In this document: one piece after another, positions 7,494 through 15,086 of the stretch | How positions within the stretch are numbered: position 1 is the stretch's first letter | Layout: each line of letters begins with the position of its first letter | Source: an uncultured Desulfovibrio sp. | GTDB taxonomy: Bacteria; Desulfobacterota; Desulfovibrionia; Desulfovibrionales; Desulfovibrionaceae | Length of the DNA: 30,202 nucleotides | Direction of reading: 5' to 3' | NCBI GenBank assembly: GCA_900553065.1 | Contig: USBZ01000023.1 | Coordinates: forward strand, 1 to 30,202 | Notes under the pieces: generated by a model | Told to the model about the DNA's origin: nothing | The model's input: only the letters and a program-made list of their open reading frames with translations | Databases searched by the model: none | Translations under genes and position numbers: made by a program

Positions 7494-8809
7494 GCGAAGA
7501 ACTCCTTTCCCTGCTCATGGGCGGCAGCATGCTCGTCCTCATCTTCTCCGGATACCCCATAGCCTTCGTGCTCGGCGGCATTTCCGTGATATTCCTGCAC
7601 ATCAGCGGAACGGAACCCGTCTTTCTGCAGAATGTGGCTTCCCGCATGCTGGGCACTTCGCAGGACTGGCTGCTGCTTTCCGTGCCCGTGTTCATCTTCA
7701 TGGGCATCATGATGGACAAGTCCCGCATTGCCGACAGGCTTCTCTACTCCCTCGACAGGGTGCTGGGAGGCATGCGCGGCGGTCTGGCTCTTTCCGTCAT
7801 CATCTTCGGAACCATCATGGCGGCCAGTACGGGCATCATCGGCGCATCGGTGGTCATGCTGGGCCTCATCGCCCTGCCCGTCATGCAGAAGGAAAAATAT
7901 GATCCGCGGCTTTCGGGCGGCGTTGTCGCCTCCGCAGGCACGCTCGGCATTCTCATTCCGCCGAGCATCATGCTGGTCATGTTCTCCTCCCTGCTGCAGA
8001 TCCCCGTGGGCGATCTGTTCAAGGGCGTGCTGCTGCCGAGCTTCGTGCTCGTGGCCCTGTATCTCGTATTCATCTGGCTGCTCGGACTCGTCCGGCCCGA
8101 TCTCATGCCGCTCAGGCAGCAGGAGAAGCGCAGGCCCGATTCCGGAGAGCTCCTTGATCTGCTCAAAAACCTGATTCCTCCGCTGGGACTCATTCTGGCC
8201 GTGCTCGGTTCCATCTTCGCCGGCATAGCCACCCCCACCGAAGGCGCTTCCCTCGGCGCGCTCGGCGCCTGTCTGCTCACCGTGCTCAACAGGCAGATGA
8301 GCATGACCATTCTCAAGGAAACCGTGCTTGAAACCGGAAAAATGACCGGCATGTGCCTGTTCATCGCCCTGTGCGCCCCGGCCTTCAGCACCGTGTTCCG
8401 CGAAATAGGCGGCACGGATCTCATCAAGGATGCGCTCCTTGCCTCGAGCTTCGGTCCCTACGGCGTTCTGTTCCTGCTGCTCGCCATGGTGTTCGTGCTC
8501 GGCTTCTTCATGGAATGGCTGGAAATCTCCTACATCCTCCTGCCCATGTTCGCCGGCATCGTGACCCAGCTTGACTTCGGTCTCGACATGAGTAACACAC
8601 AGAAGCTGACGTGGTTCGCCATCATGGTGGCCATAAACCTGCAGACTTCCTTCCTTACTCCGCCCTTCGGCATGTCGCTCTTCTACGTGAAGGGCGTTGC
8701 GCCGGACAGCATAACCATGCAGCATCTCTATGTGGGCATCATCCCCTTCGTGCTGCTGCAGCTTCTGGCCCTCGGCTGCGTCATACTGTTCCCGCAGCTC
8801 GTGCTATAG
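7490..8809 (+). CDS. TRAP transporter large membrane subunit (DctM)
   Basis: A 439-residue integral membrane protein with about twelve helices, the ion-coupled transport channel of the TRAP system. Family marks are FSGYPIAFVLGG at the N-terminus, the AASTGIIGASVVMLG block, the AGTLGILIPPSI hairpin, and a mirrored block near the C-terminus (TSFLTPPFGMSLFYVKG). The last is typical of the chloroaromatic/mannitol-type TRAP group. The first codon overlaps the dctQ stop. With dctP and dctQ it forms a complete transporter likely driven by a sodium or proton gradient, for an unidentified carboxylate. Confidence 0.93.
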   Translation: MSEELLSLLMGGSMLVLIFSGYPIAFVLGGISVIFLHISGTEPVFLQNVASRMLGTSQDWLLLSVPVFIFMGIMMDKSRIADRLLYSLDRVLGGMRGGLALSVIIFGTIMAASTGIIGASVVMLGLIALPVMQKEKYDPRLSGGVVASAGTLGILIPPSIMLVMFSSLLQIPVGDLFKGVLLPSFVLVALYLVFIWLLGLVRPDLMPLRQQEKRRPDSGELLDLLKNLIPPLGLILAVLGSIFAGIATPTEGASLGALGACLLTVLNRQMSMTILKETVLETGKMTGMCLFIALCAPAFSTVFREIGGTDLIKDALLASSFGPYGVLFLLLAMVFVLGFFMEWLEISYILLPMFAGIVTQLDFGLDMSNTQKLTWFAIMVAINLQTSFLTPPFGMSLFYVKGVAPDSITMQHLYVGIIPFVLLQLLALGCVILFPQLVL

Positions 8810-8851
8810 CGTCCGGCAAGGCCGGAACAACAACTTCGCCCACCGGCACAA

Positions 8852-8922
8852 CGATGAAAGGTCGCTCCGCCTTCATCGGGAACTCGCTGCCCGCGGTACG
8901 GTTTCCCCCGTGCCGCGGGCAG
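8852..8922 (+). other. Two stem-loops between dctM and the flavin reductase gene
   Basis: CGATGAA (8852-8858) pairs with TTCATCG (8872-8878). A 15-bp stem, with one G-T pair, then joins 8887-8901 to 8908-8922 around a six-base loop. No T-run follows, so it is not a clear intrinsic terminator. It ends about 35 bases before the next start. Confidence 0.5.
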
Positions 8923-8957
8923 ACCTCCGGCAGGTGATGTCTTCAAAGGATTTGCTC

Positions 8958-10010
8958 ATGCCCCACAATCTCTGGAGTCCCGGATTCATCGGCTCGGTAT
9001 GCCTGAAGAACCGTATCATCCGTTCCGCCGTCAACGATGCGCAGGCCGATCCCTCGGGCGCCTGCACGCCCGTGCAGATAGCGCTGCTCAGAGATCTGGT
9101 GTCCCACGGCGTCGGAGCCGTCATCACCGGCCATATCTACGTGCATCGTTCGGGCATGGCCGGCAACAGACAGCTCGGTCTGGACAGGGATGAGCTCATT
9201 CCCCAGCTGGCCCAGATGCCTCAGGCCGTGCACGAGGGCAACGGCGTGATCTTCGCGCAGCTCTCCCACGCCGGCAATCAGGCCGACACCTATCTCACGG
9301 GACTTCCGCCCACCGGTCCGAGTCCCGTCATTCCTCCCGGCGGACACATCAGCTATCCCATGAGCGTCAACGACATCCGCACCATTGTGGAAGCCTTTGC
9401 CATGGCGGCGAAACGCGCCAGGAAGGCCGGATTCGACGGCGTTCAGCTGCATGCAGCCCACGGATACTGTCTGAGCGAATTTCTTTCTCCCGGCGTGAAC
9501 AAGCGCACCGACGCCTATGGCGGCAGCGTGCAGAAGCGGGCCAGACTGCTGCTTGAAGTATGCCGGGCCGTCCGCGAGGAAGTGGGTCGGGATTACCCGC
9601 TTTTCATCAAGATCGACGGTGAGGACTTCCACGAGAACGGCCTGACGCGGGAAATGATGTGCGAGATCGTTCAGACGCTGGACAAGGAAAAGCTTCTGGA
9701 CGCCGTGGAGGTAAGCGGCTTCTGGGGCCGGTTCAAAAGCCGTCATGATACCGTGGACTCCTCCAATCCGGGGACGGAAGCCTATGTGTACAGGGCCGCC
9801 CTCGACTTCAAGAAATGCTGCTCCCTTCCTCTCATTCTTGTGGGCGGCATACGCTCCCTGAACGCAGCCCGCTCGCTGGTGGAGCGCGATCATGTGGACT
9901 TCGTGGCCATGGCCAGGCCGTTCATCAAGGATCCCTGGCTGGTTCACACCTGGTGGACGCAGGAACATGCCCAATCGGACAGACCGCAGAGCGAAAAGAG
10001 TAACGGATGA
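8958..10010 (+). CDS. NADH:flavin oxidoreductase, Old Yellow Enzyme family
   Basis: A 350-residue single-domain FMN TIM-barrel enzyme; it lacks the C-terminal iron-sulfur/FAD part of longer enoate reductases. It opens with NLWSPGFIGSVCLKNRI. FMN- and substrate-site features include AQLSHAG (99-105), the His pair H165/H168 in LHAAHGY, the SPGVNKRTDAYGGS loop (177-190), and a C-terminal GGIRS...VAMARPFIKDP phosphate-binding segment. Relatives reduce activated C=C bonds of enones or cyclic dienoates. The ATG at 8958 is preferred over 8937 because AAAGGA (8945-8950) precedes it by seven bases. Its stop overlaps the regulator start (ATGA). The substrate is unknown. Confidence 0.92.
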   Translation: MPHNLWSPGFIGSVCLKNRIIRSAVNDAQADPSGACTPVQIALLRDLVSHGVGAVITGHIYVHRSGMAGNRQLGLDRDELIPQLAQMPQAVHEGNGVIFAQLSHAGNQADTYLTGLPPTGPSPVIPPGGHISYPMSVNDIRTIVEAFAMAAKRARKAGFDGVQLHAAHGYCLSEFLSPGVNKRTDAYGGSVQKRARLLLEVCRAVREEVGRDYPLFIKIDGEDFHENGLTREMMCEIVQTLDKEKLLDAVEVSGFWGRFKSRHDTVDSSNPGTEAYVYRAALDFKKCCSLPLILVGGIRSLNAARSLVERDHVDFVAMARPFIKDPWLVHTWWTQEHAQSDRPQSEKSNG

Positions 10011-11968
10011 CTGTGCTGACCAACGATGACGACCGGTACCGGAGCAAGCCGCAGACCGAAGCCCTCGGCTTCTCCCGCGGCGCGCTGCGCAAGGAAATTC
10101 TGGACTCCTGGGAACGGAGCCGCATCAGGGGCCTGAAGCAGGACGCCCTGCCTCCCGCCGTGGATTCGCCCATGTCCGACCGATGCCCGCAGAATGTCTA
10201 CATTCCTTTTCTCGGCCCCGAGTTCGCGGCCATTACCGAGTATCTGAAGGCCGTCGGCGCCGTATACATGCTGCTCTATGACGACATGACCGTATTCTGC
10301 GCCGGAGGCGATCCGGCTCTGAGGAAAAAACTGGCCGACATGCACCTGGATGTGGGGAGCAATCTCGGCGAGGCGGCGATCGGCACGGCGGCTCCCGCCC
10401 TCATCCAGAGCGGGGCGGACGAGCGCTGGGTCATCGGCAGGGAACATTATCTCAGCTGCCTGCACGGTCTGGCATCCTATGCGGCCAGAGCCGGAGAGAA
10501 CTACTGCTCCTACATATTCTGCGCCTTTCTGCCGCCGGAACTGTTCACCCGCGCCTTCATTGCGCTTGTCCGTCACGTCTATCAGGTGCACTCCCTGACC
10601 TCGCGCCTGCACAAGACCACGCTGGAACTCGGCAGACAGCGGGAACTGTTCAACCAGCTCAAGGAAATCCATGAGAACGCCCTCATGCTGGTGGACTTCT
10701 CCCAGAAGATTCTCAGCGTGAACCAGCAGTTCGAGCAGCTCTTCGAGCTCAGTCAGGGAGACGTTCTGAACCATTCCCTGACGGAAATCTTTCCCGAGCT
10801 GGAAAGCATGGCCATCAGCCTGCAGACAGGCAGACGCATCGACTTTTCCGAGGTGAACTTCGAAGGATACTCCTCCAGAAACAAGACCATCTACGTCAGC
10901 TGCACGCCCTGGAAACAGAACGACATCGTCAACGGCATGGTCTTTGCCTTTGCGAACAATCTGCACACGGCGGAAGTTCCCCAGCAGAAGCCTCAGAAGG
11001 GAAGACTGCGCGAAGGCTACACCTTCGACGGACTCATCGGCAATTCGGACGCCTTTCGTGAAATCAAGGAGATGGCCCGCGGCATTGCCAACAGCAACAG
11101 CTCCATCATTCTCACCGGCGAAAGCGGCACCGGCAAGGAAGTGTTCGCTCAGGCCATCCACAATGAAAGCTCCCGCCGGGGAAATCCCTTTGTGGCCGTG
11201 AACTGCAGCGCCTTTCCCAAGGACCTCATCGGCAGCGAGCTTTTCGGCTACGGCGACGGCGCCTTCACCGGCGCGCGCAAGGGCGGCGCGATGGGCAAGT
11301 TTGAATTCGCCAACAAGGGCACGCTGTTTCTGGATGAAGTGGCGGAACTGCCTCTCGACATTCAGGCCATACTGCTGCGCGTGCTGGAAGAAAGAGCCGT
11401 CACCAGAATAGGATCGAACACCACCATTCCGGTGGATGTGCGCATCATTGCCGCCACCAACAGAAATCTTCTGGAAATGGTGAAGGAGAACGCCTTCCGC
11501 CTCGATCTGTACTACCGGCTCAACGTCATTTCTCTGGAGCTGCCGCCGCTGCGCTCCCGAAAGGAGGATATTCCTCTGCTGGTTGACGCCTTTCTGCGCC
11601 ACTTCAATTCCATGATGCACCGGCAGGTGACCAGCTGCTCGCCGGAACTCATGGACATTCTCGTGCGCGCGGAATGGCCCGGCAATATCCGGCAGCTGCG
11701 CAACACCATCGAATTCGGCGTCAACGTGGCCAAGGGACATGTGCTCCAGGTGCGGGATCTTCCGCGGGAAATCACGGCCGGCGTCAAGGAAAAGGCGCCG
11801 TCGAAGGACGTTGTTCGTCTCCCGCAGGTGACCAGCTTTGAAACCTGGGAACGCGACAGAATCTGGGAACTCATGCAGAAGCACCGGGGCAACAAGTCCA
11901 AGGTGGCCGAAGAAATGGGCATGTGCCGCGTCACTCTGTACAAGAAGCTGAAGCGCTACGGATTATAA
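10007..11968 (+). CDS. Sigma-54-dependent transcriptional activator (AcoR-like sensor, PAS, AAA+, Fis-type HTH)
   Basis: A 653-residue cytosolic enhancer-binding protein. Residues 24-200 resemble the AcoR-type N-terminal sensor (ILDSWERSRIRGL start, GAF-like fold). A PAS-like domain follows at about 215-315, and the AAA+ module spans about 338-575. Walker A is GESGTGKE (371-378), the sigma-54-contacting GAFTGA loop is intact (418-423), Walker B is near 438-444, and the arginine-finger region is around 500. The C-terminal helix-turn-helix (611-653) ends the protein. It is translationally coupled to the flavin reductase gene and is the obvious regulator of the -24/-12 promoter at 193. There is no response-regulator receiver domain, so it probably senses a small molecule directly. 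Confidence 0.95.
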   Translation: MTVLTNDDDRYRSKPQTEALGFSRGALRKEILDSWERSRIRGLKQDALPPAVDSPMSDRCPQNVYIPFLGPEFAAITEYLKAVGAVYMLLYDDMTVFCAGGDPALRKKLADMHLDVGSNLGEAAIGTAAPALIQSGADERWVIGREHYLSCLHGLASYAARAGENYCSYIFCAFLPPELFTRAFIALVRHVYQVHSLTSRLHKTTLELGRQRELFNQLKEIHENALMLVDFSQKILSVNQQFEQLFELSQGDVLNHSLTEIFPELESMAISLQTGRRIDFSEVNFEGYSSRNKTIYVSCTPWKQNDIVNGMVFAFANNLHTAEVPQQKPQKGRLREGYTFDGLIGNSDAFREIKEMARGIANSNSSIILTGESGTGKEVFAQAIHNESSRRGNPFVAVNCSAFPKDLIGSELFGYGDGAFTGARKGGAMGKFEFANKGTLFLDEVAELPLDIQAILLRVLEERAVTRIGSNTTIPVDVRIIAATNRNLLEMVKENAFRLDLYYRLNVISLELPPLRSRKEDIPLLVDAFLRHFNSMMHRQVTSCSPELMDILVRAEWPGNIRQLRNTIEFGVNVAKGHVLQVRDLPREITAGVKEKAPSKDVVRLPQVTSFETWERDRIWELMQKHRGNKSKVAEEMGMCRVTLYKKLKRYGL

Positions 11969-12009
11969 AGCGCTCAGGGCTCTTCAACCGTATGCCGCAT
12001 CTTCCGCAG

Positions 12010-12052
12010 ACGGCAGTCCGCCCTCTCGACGAGCAGGCAGACTGCCGTTCGT
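12010..12052 (+). terminator. Possible hairpin terminator after the sigma-54 activator gene
   Basis: ACGGCAGTC (12010-12018) pairs perfectly with GACTGCCGT (12040-12048) around a 21-base loop. TCGTTTTC follows, so the U-tract is imperfect. Confidence 0.45.
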
Positions 12053-12119
12053 TTTCATGAAAACACGCCGGAACCGTTGACAGAATCCCCCAGCCCTGCC
12101 AAAGCATTCTCAGCGATCG

Positions 12120-12177
12120 AAGGCCGGTCCGAACGTCAGCCGATCCTCCGGCCCGGCCCTTTCCCCGGCCTTTTTCC
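12120..12177 (+). terminator. Second hairpin terminator before the DMT exporter gene
   Basis: AAGGCCGG (12120-12127) pairs with CCGGCCTT (12165-12172). The right arm runs directly into TTTTTCC. The 37-base loop is long and can form alternative GC pairing, so the fold is uncertain, but a T-run after a GC stem fits an intrinsic terminator. Confidence 0.45.
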
Positions 12178-12233
12178 TTAATCATTCCGGAAAAAGACAA
12201 GGCGACCGCGTTCCAAGGTTCATGGAGGGCTCT

Positions 12234-13115
12234 ATGGGCTTCTTTCTTGCGCTGCTCTCTTCCGCCGCCTTCGGCCTCATTCCCCTGTTCAGCCTGCCGC
12301 TGCTGCATGAGGGCATGTCGGCCGAGTGCGTTCTGTTCTACCGCTTTCTTTTCGGCGCTCTCGCCCTGGCCGTCATTCTTGTGCTGCGCAATGAAAGACT
12401 CGCGGCTCCCGCGCATGAACTCGCCAAACTCGCCGTGTTCAGCGTCATGTACGCGCTGGCGGCCCTGCTCATGTTCCGCGGTTTCGACTATCTGCCGAGC
12501 GGCGTGGCCTCCACGCTACAGTTTCTCTACCCGCTCATGGTGATGATCATCATGGTCGTCTTCTTCCATGAAAAGCCGTCCTTCTTCACCGTGCTTTCCG
12601 TGCTCATGGCCATTGTCGGCGTTTTTCTGCTGAGCAGCGGCGAGGGGGAAGGCAGCGTCAGCATGAAGGGCATCCTGCTTCTGCTGCTCTCGGCTCTGTG
12701 CAACGCCATTTACATCTGCGGTCTGCACGCCGCAAGAATACGCAGCATTTCAGGCCTCAGCATCACCTTCTGGGTGCTGCTCTTCGGCATGGCAGCTTCC
12801 CTGATCAACGCCCTCGCCTCCGGTTCCTTCCAGTGGCTGCACTCCTGGTCGGAAACAGCTCTGGCCGTTCTGCTGGCCGTGATCACCGCGGCGGTATCCA
12901 ATCTGGCCCTCGTGCTCGCCATTCAGCGCATAGGCTCAACCATGACGGCCATACTCGGCGTCATGGAACCGGTCACGGCCGTGGCCGTCGGCATTCTCGT
13001 CTTCGATGAACCTGCCACAGCCGGCGTTTTTGCCGGTGTCGCCGTCATCTGCGCCGCGGTTGTTCTGGTCATGGTCGGCCCCCTCATGGCGGAACGCCGG
13101 AAAAGCAGGGGATAA
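12234..13115 (+). CDS. DMT-superfamily (EamA) transporter
   Basis: A 293-residue inner-membrane protein with ten predicted helices arranged as two EamA repeats (about 1-140 and 150-290). Each starts with a small-residue-rich helix and ends with a proline-containing segment. The second repeat has the characteristic MEPVTAVAVGILVFDEP block near the end. Such carriers export amino acids, nucleosides or other metabolites; the substrate is not predictable. The start at 12234 is taken because GGAGGG (12224-12229) is well placed. The in-frame ATG at 12222 has only a cramped AAGG. It is separated from the regulator by two hairpins and is probably an independent unit. Confidence 0.9.
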   Translation: MGFFLALLSSAAFGLIPLFSLPLLHEGMSAECVLFYRFLFGALALAVILVLRNERLAAPAHELAKLAVFSVMYALAALLMFRGFDYLPSGVASTLQFLYPLMVMIIMVVFFHEKPSFFTVLSVLMAIVGVFLLSSGEGEGSVSMKGILLLLLSALCNAIYICGLHAARIRSISGLSITFWVLLFGMAASLINALASGSFQWLHSWSETALAVLLAVITAAVSNLALVLAIQRIGSTMTAILGVMEPVTAVAVGILVFDEPATAGVFAGVAVICAAVVLVMVGPLMAERRKSRG

Positions 13116-13116
13116 C

Positions 13117-13140
13117 AGGGGCGCATTCTCCCCTTTTTCT
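13117..13140 (+). terminator. Short hairpin with T-run after the DMT gene
   Basis: AGGGG (13117-13121) pairs with CCCCT (13130-13134). T-rich sequence (TTTTTCTTCTTCT) follows. The stem is only five base pairs. Confidence 0.45.
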
Positions 13141-13340
13141 TCTTCTGCCTGCGCAAAATCTTCCCATCCCGCCTGTAAAAAACAGGCAAAAAAAGCCTCG
13201 TCGGGAAACATTTCCTCCACGCAGGCCCGCTTTTCCCCTGCTTCGTTACAGAAAAGTCCTCCCGGTGAGGCCCGTATTGCACTTTGTTAATACCGGCTCT
13301 GACTTGTTACGAAACAGGTAAAAAGGGAAAGAGTTTGAAA
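13141..13340. other. Non-coding stretch before the Spy-like gene
   Basis: No convincing gene lies between 13116 and 13423. GCCTGT (13171-13176) pairs perfectly with ACAGGC (13182-13187) around five A residues. An alternative AGGC/GCCT hairpin (13184-13187 with 13195-13198) would exclude it. Neither is followed by a T-run in either direction. The rest shows nothing I can interpret apart from the promoter at 13342-13370. Confidence 0.4.
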
Positions 13341-13341
13341 C

Positions 13342-13370
13342 GTGACAATGAAATCCGCTTTTTCTATATA
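13342..13370 (+). promoter_or_regulatory. Sigma-70-type promoter of the Spy-like gene
   Basis: GTGACA (13342-13347) and TATATA (13365-13370) are separated by 17 bases, a near-consensus arrangement. The predicted start, near 13377, leaves a leader of about 47 bases before the ATG at 13424. Confidence 0.6.
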
Positions 13371-13423
13371 CTGACCGTGTGGCCCACACTACCTCACCAC
13401 TCTGACCAAAAAAGGAATATACC

Positions 13424-13900
13424 ATGTCCAGAAAGACCGTCATCGTTTCCCTCGTCGCTATGGCTTTTGCTGTCAGCATTCCCGTTTCCGCCATGGCCGA
13501 TCCCGGTTTCTACGGCCGCTATAACCGCAACTATCAGCGCATGGACGACTGCCCCGTGATGCCCCGTCTGACCGACGAGCAGAAGGCGCAGATGGACAAG
13601 CTCCAGGAAGAACATTTTGCCGCCGTCAGGCCCCTGCGCGATTCTCTTGCGGCCAAGCACATGGAACTGAACGCTCTTTCCAGAAATCCCAACGTCGAAC
13701 CCTCGGAACTTCGCCAGCTCACCGCCGACATCACCAAGCTCCGCACCCAGCTGCGAGATGCCAACGACGACTTCTTCAGCAAGATGGAAAAGGCCGGTCT
13801 GCCCTGCCCCGGCTTCCGCAACTATGACGGCGGACGCGGCATGCACCATGCCGACGGCTACGGCCGTCACGCACGCGGCGGCTACGGCTACGGCCGCTGA
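13424..13900 (+). CDS. Spy/CpxP/ZraP-like periplasmic protein
   Basis: A 158-residue secreted protein. The N-terminus is a Sec signal peptide, with cleavage likely after AMA near residue 25. Residues 46-125 are a helical, charged LTDEQKAQMDKLQEEH...LRQL-type repeat typical of the Spy/CpxP/ZraP family. These are periplasmic chaperones or metal-binding stress proteins, often called zinc resistance-associated in Desulfovibrio. Two Cys (in CPVM and LPCPGF) flank the helical core. The last 25 residues are rich in His, Gly, Tyr and Arg (MHHADGYGRHARGGYGYGR), consistent with metal binding. It has its own promoter and terminator and appears monocistronic. No two-component pair lies beside it. Confidence 0.82.
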   Translation: MSRKTVIVSLVAMAFAVSIPVSAMADPGFYGRYNRNYQRMDDCPVMPRLTDEQKAQMDKLQEEHFAAVRPLRDSLAAKHMELNALSRNPNVEPSELRQLTADITKLRTQLRDANDDFFSKMEKAGLPCPGFRNYDGGRGMHHADGYGRHARGGYGYGR

Positions 13901-13967
13901 TGCCTGTGCCTGATCATGCGGCAAACAGCATCATTTCCTTTGAAAAAAAGCATCCACCAGTAAAAAA

Positions 13968-14022
13968 GGCGCTGCGCAGAAGCTGCCCCTTGTGGCGGGG
14001 ACAGCTCACACGCGGCAGCGCC
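13968..14022. other. Nested stem-loop in the gap after the Spy-like gene
   Basis: An outer stem GGCGCTGC (13968-13975) pairs with GCAGCGCC (14015-14022). Inside, AGCTG (13981-13985) pairs with CAGCT (14002-14006) and extends through CCC/GGG after one mismatch. It could be a structured 3' UTR or small RNA. The remainder of 13901-14250, apart from the terminator at 14097, shows no gene. Confidence 0.4.
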
Positions 14023-14096
14023 GCTCCCGGACGACGCCGTAATACGACGACTGACGGCGCCGTTCACGACGACGATTTCTCCTGTCATCCATAACG

Positions 14097-14142
14097 AAGG
14101 CCGACGGCACGCTTGTTCAGAGCATCTGCCGCCGGCCTTTTT
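14097..14142 (+). terminator. Intrinsic terminator downstream of the Spy-like gene
   Basis: A 13-bp stem with one mismatch joins 14097-14109 to 14127-14139 and runs into TTTTT. It can end transcripts from the Spy-like gene together with the structured spacer upstream of it. Confidence 0.8.
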
Positions 14143-14250
14143 CATTGAGAAAACATCGCGAATCCGTAACGAGCCGCAAACACGGCCTCCGCCTGGAAAG
14201 ACGCCCCGGCCCCTGAGCCACGAAGCTGTTCCTCGCCGGGAAAAGACGGA

Positions 14251-14946
14251 TCAGGAGGCTTCGCTCCGGCCGCGCGCCTCATCCGCCTTCAAGGCGTTCA
14301 AGCCGCCCATGACGTAGCGGATCATGGCCTCTATCGTATTCTGAGGCTTCTCCATGAAGCCCGGCAGAAGCAGCGACTGAACCTTTTCCGGGAAAAGTAC
14401 CAGAAACATACAGGGCATGAGCACCAGCGCCGTGGCATGCCGCTCCTCTTCCGTGCCGGGTGTGAGCCCCGTGACTTCGCACACCAGCGAGCGGACGACC
14501 TGAAGCTTCGGCAGCGCGCTCGCCACAAGCGGCTCCGGCAGACTGGAACAGGGCGAGGCCACCTCGCGCAGAAGAACGGGCAGCCCCCAAAGTTCCGGCG
14601 CGCGCAGGGCCGCGCGGACCGCGAGTTCCAGAAAGGCGCGCAGCTTGTCTTCCGGCGCGCCGCCGGACTCCATGACGGCATGAAGTTCCTCAAGACTCAC
14701 CAGCTGACGGTGAGCCTCCACCAGAACCTCGTCGTACAGACCTTCCTTGCCGCCGAAATAATAGTTGATGGCCGCGCTGTTGACCCCGGCCTTCTCACAT
14801 ATTTCGCGGCTGGTGGACTTGGCGTAGCCGCGCTCGGCAAAAACGCGCCCTGCGGCTTCAAGCACCATGTTCCGTGTGGAAAGGCCGTCCCTGCGCGGAG
14901 AGCTGTGTTTTCTCCGGCCGTATGCTGCAAATGTTTCTTCCATCAT
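14251..14946 (-). CDS. TetR-family repressor, CecR (YbiH)-like
   Basis: A 231-residue regulator. The N-terminal helix-turn-helix (about 22-70) includes MVLEAAGRVFAERGYAKSTSREICEKAGVNSAAINYYFGGKEGLY, the canonical TetR signature. The C-terminal part is a helical effector/dimer domain of the kind found in CecR relatives. It is transcribed divergently from an HlyD/ABC exporter whose order matches E. coli cecR-ybhGFSR, so it most likely represses that operon through the palindrome at 14985-15013. The start is taken at ATG 14946; a TTG at 14988 would place the gene inside the operator. No strong RBS is visible, and an adjacent second ATG at 14943 is equally possible. Confidence 0.88.
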   Translation of the reverse strand: MMEETFAAYGRRKHSSPRRDGLSTRNMVLEAAGRVFAERGYAKSTSREICEKAGVNSAAINYYFGGKEGLYDEVLVEAHRQLVSLEELHAVMESGGAPEDKLRAFLELAVRAALRAPELWGLPVLLREVASPCSSLPEPLVASALPKLQVVRSLVCEVTGLTPGTEEERHATALVLMPCMFLVLFPEKVQSLLLPGFMEKPQNTIEAMIRYVMGGLNALKADEARGRSEAS

Positions 14947-14984
14947 GCAGGCAAGCTTACGTCCGTCAAGTTTAAATGTCAAAT

Positions 14985-15013
14985 TCAAATATAAAATTGA
15001 ACTTTATATTTGA
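14985..15013. promoter_or_regulatory. Perfect inverted repeat, probable TetR operator between divergent units
   Basis: TCAAATATAAA (14985-14995) and TTTATATTTGA (15003-15013) are exact reverse complements around a seven-base spacer. The palindrome lies 39 bases from the repressor start and about 74 from the HlyD start. It contains TATATT/TATAAA elements that could serve as -10 boxes in both directions, so binding would block both genes. Confidence 0.7.
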
Positions 15014-15086
15014 CTTAAGAAAAAAAGCTTTCTACCCTGACCGCAAAGACCTTGCTTCCTACTCCCCCTGCGTCAGGAATCTCGCC

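Noticed and set aside
12077..12110. Perfect TTGACA as a promoter for the DMT gene
   Set aside because: No acceptable -10 hexamer lies 16-18 bases downstream; only CATTCT at 22 bases.
13888..14145. 85-codon minus-strand frame after the Spy-like gene
   Set aside because: It begins inside the terminator, spans structured non-coding DNA and shows no recognisable domain.
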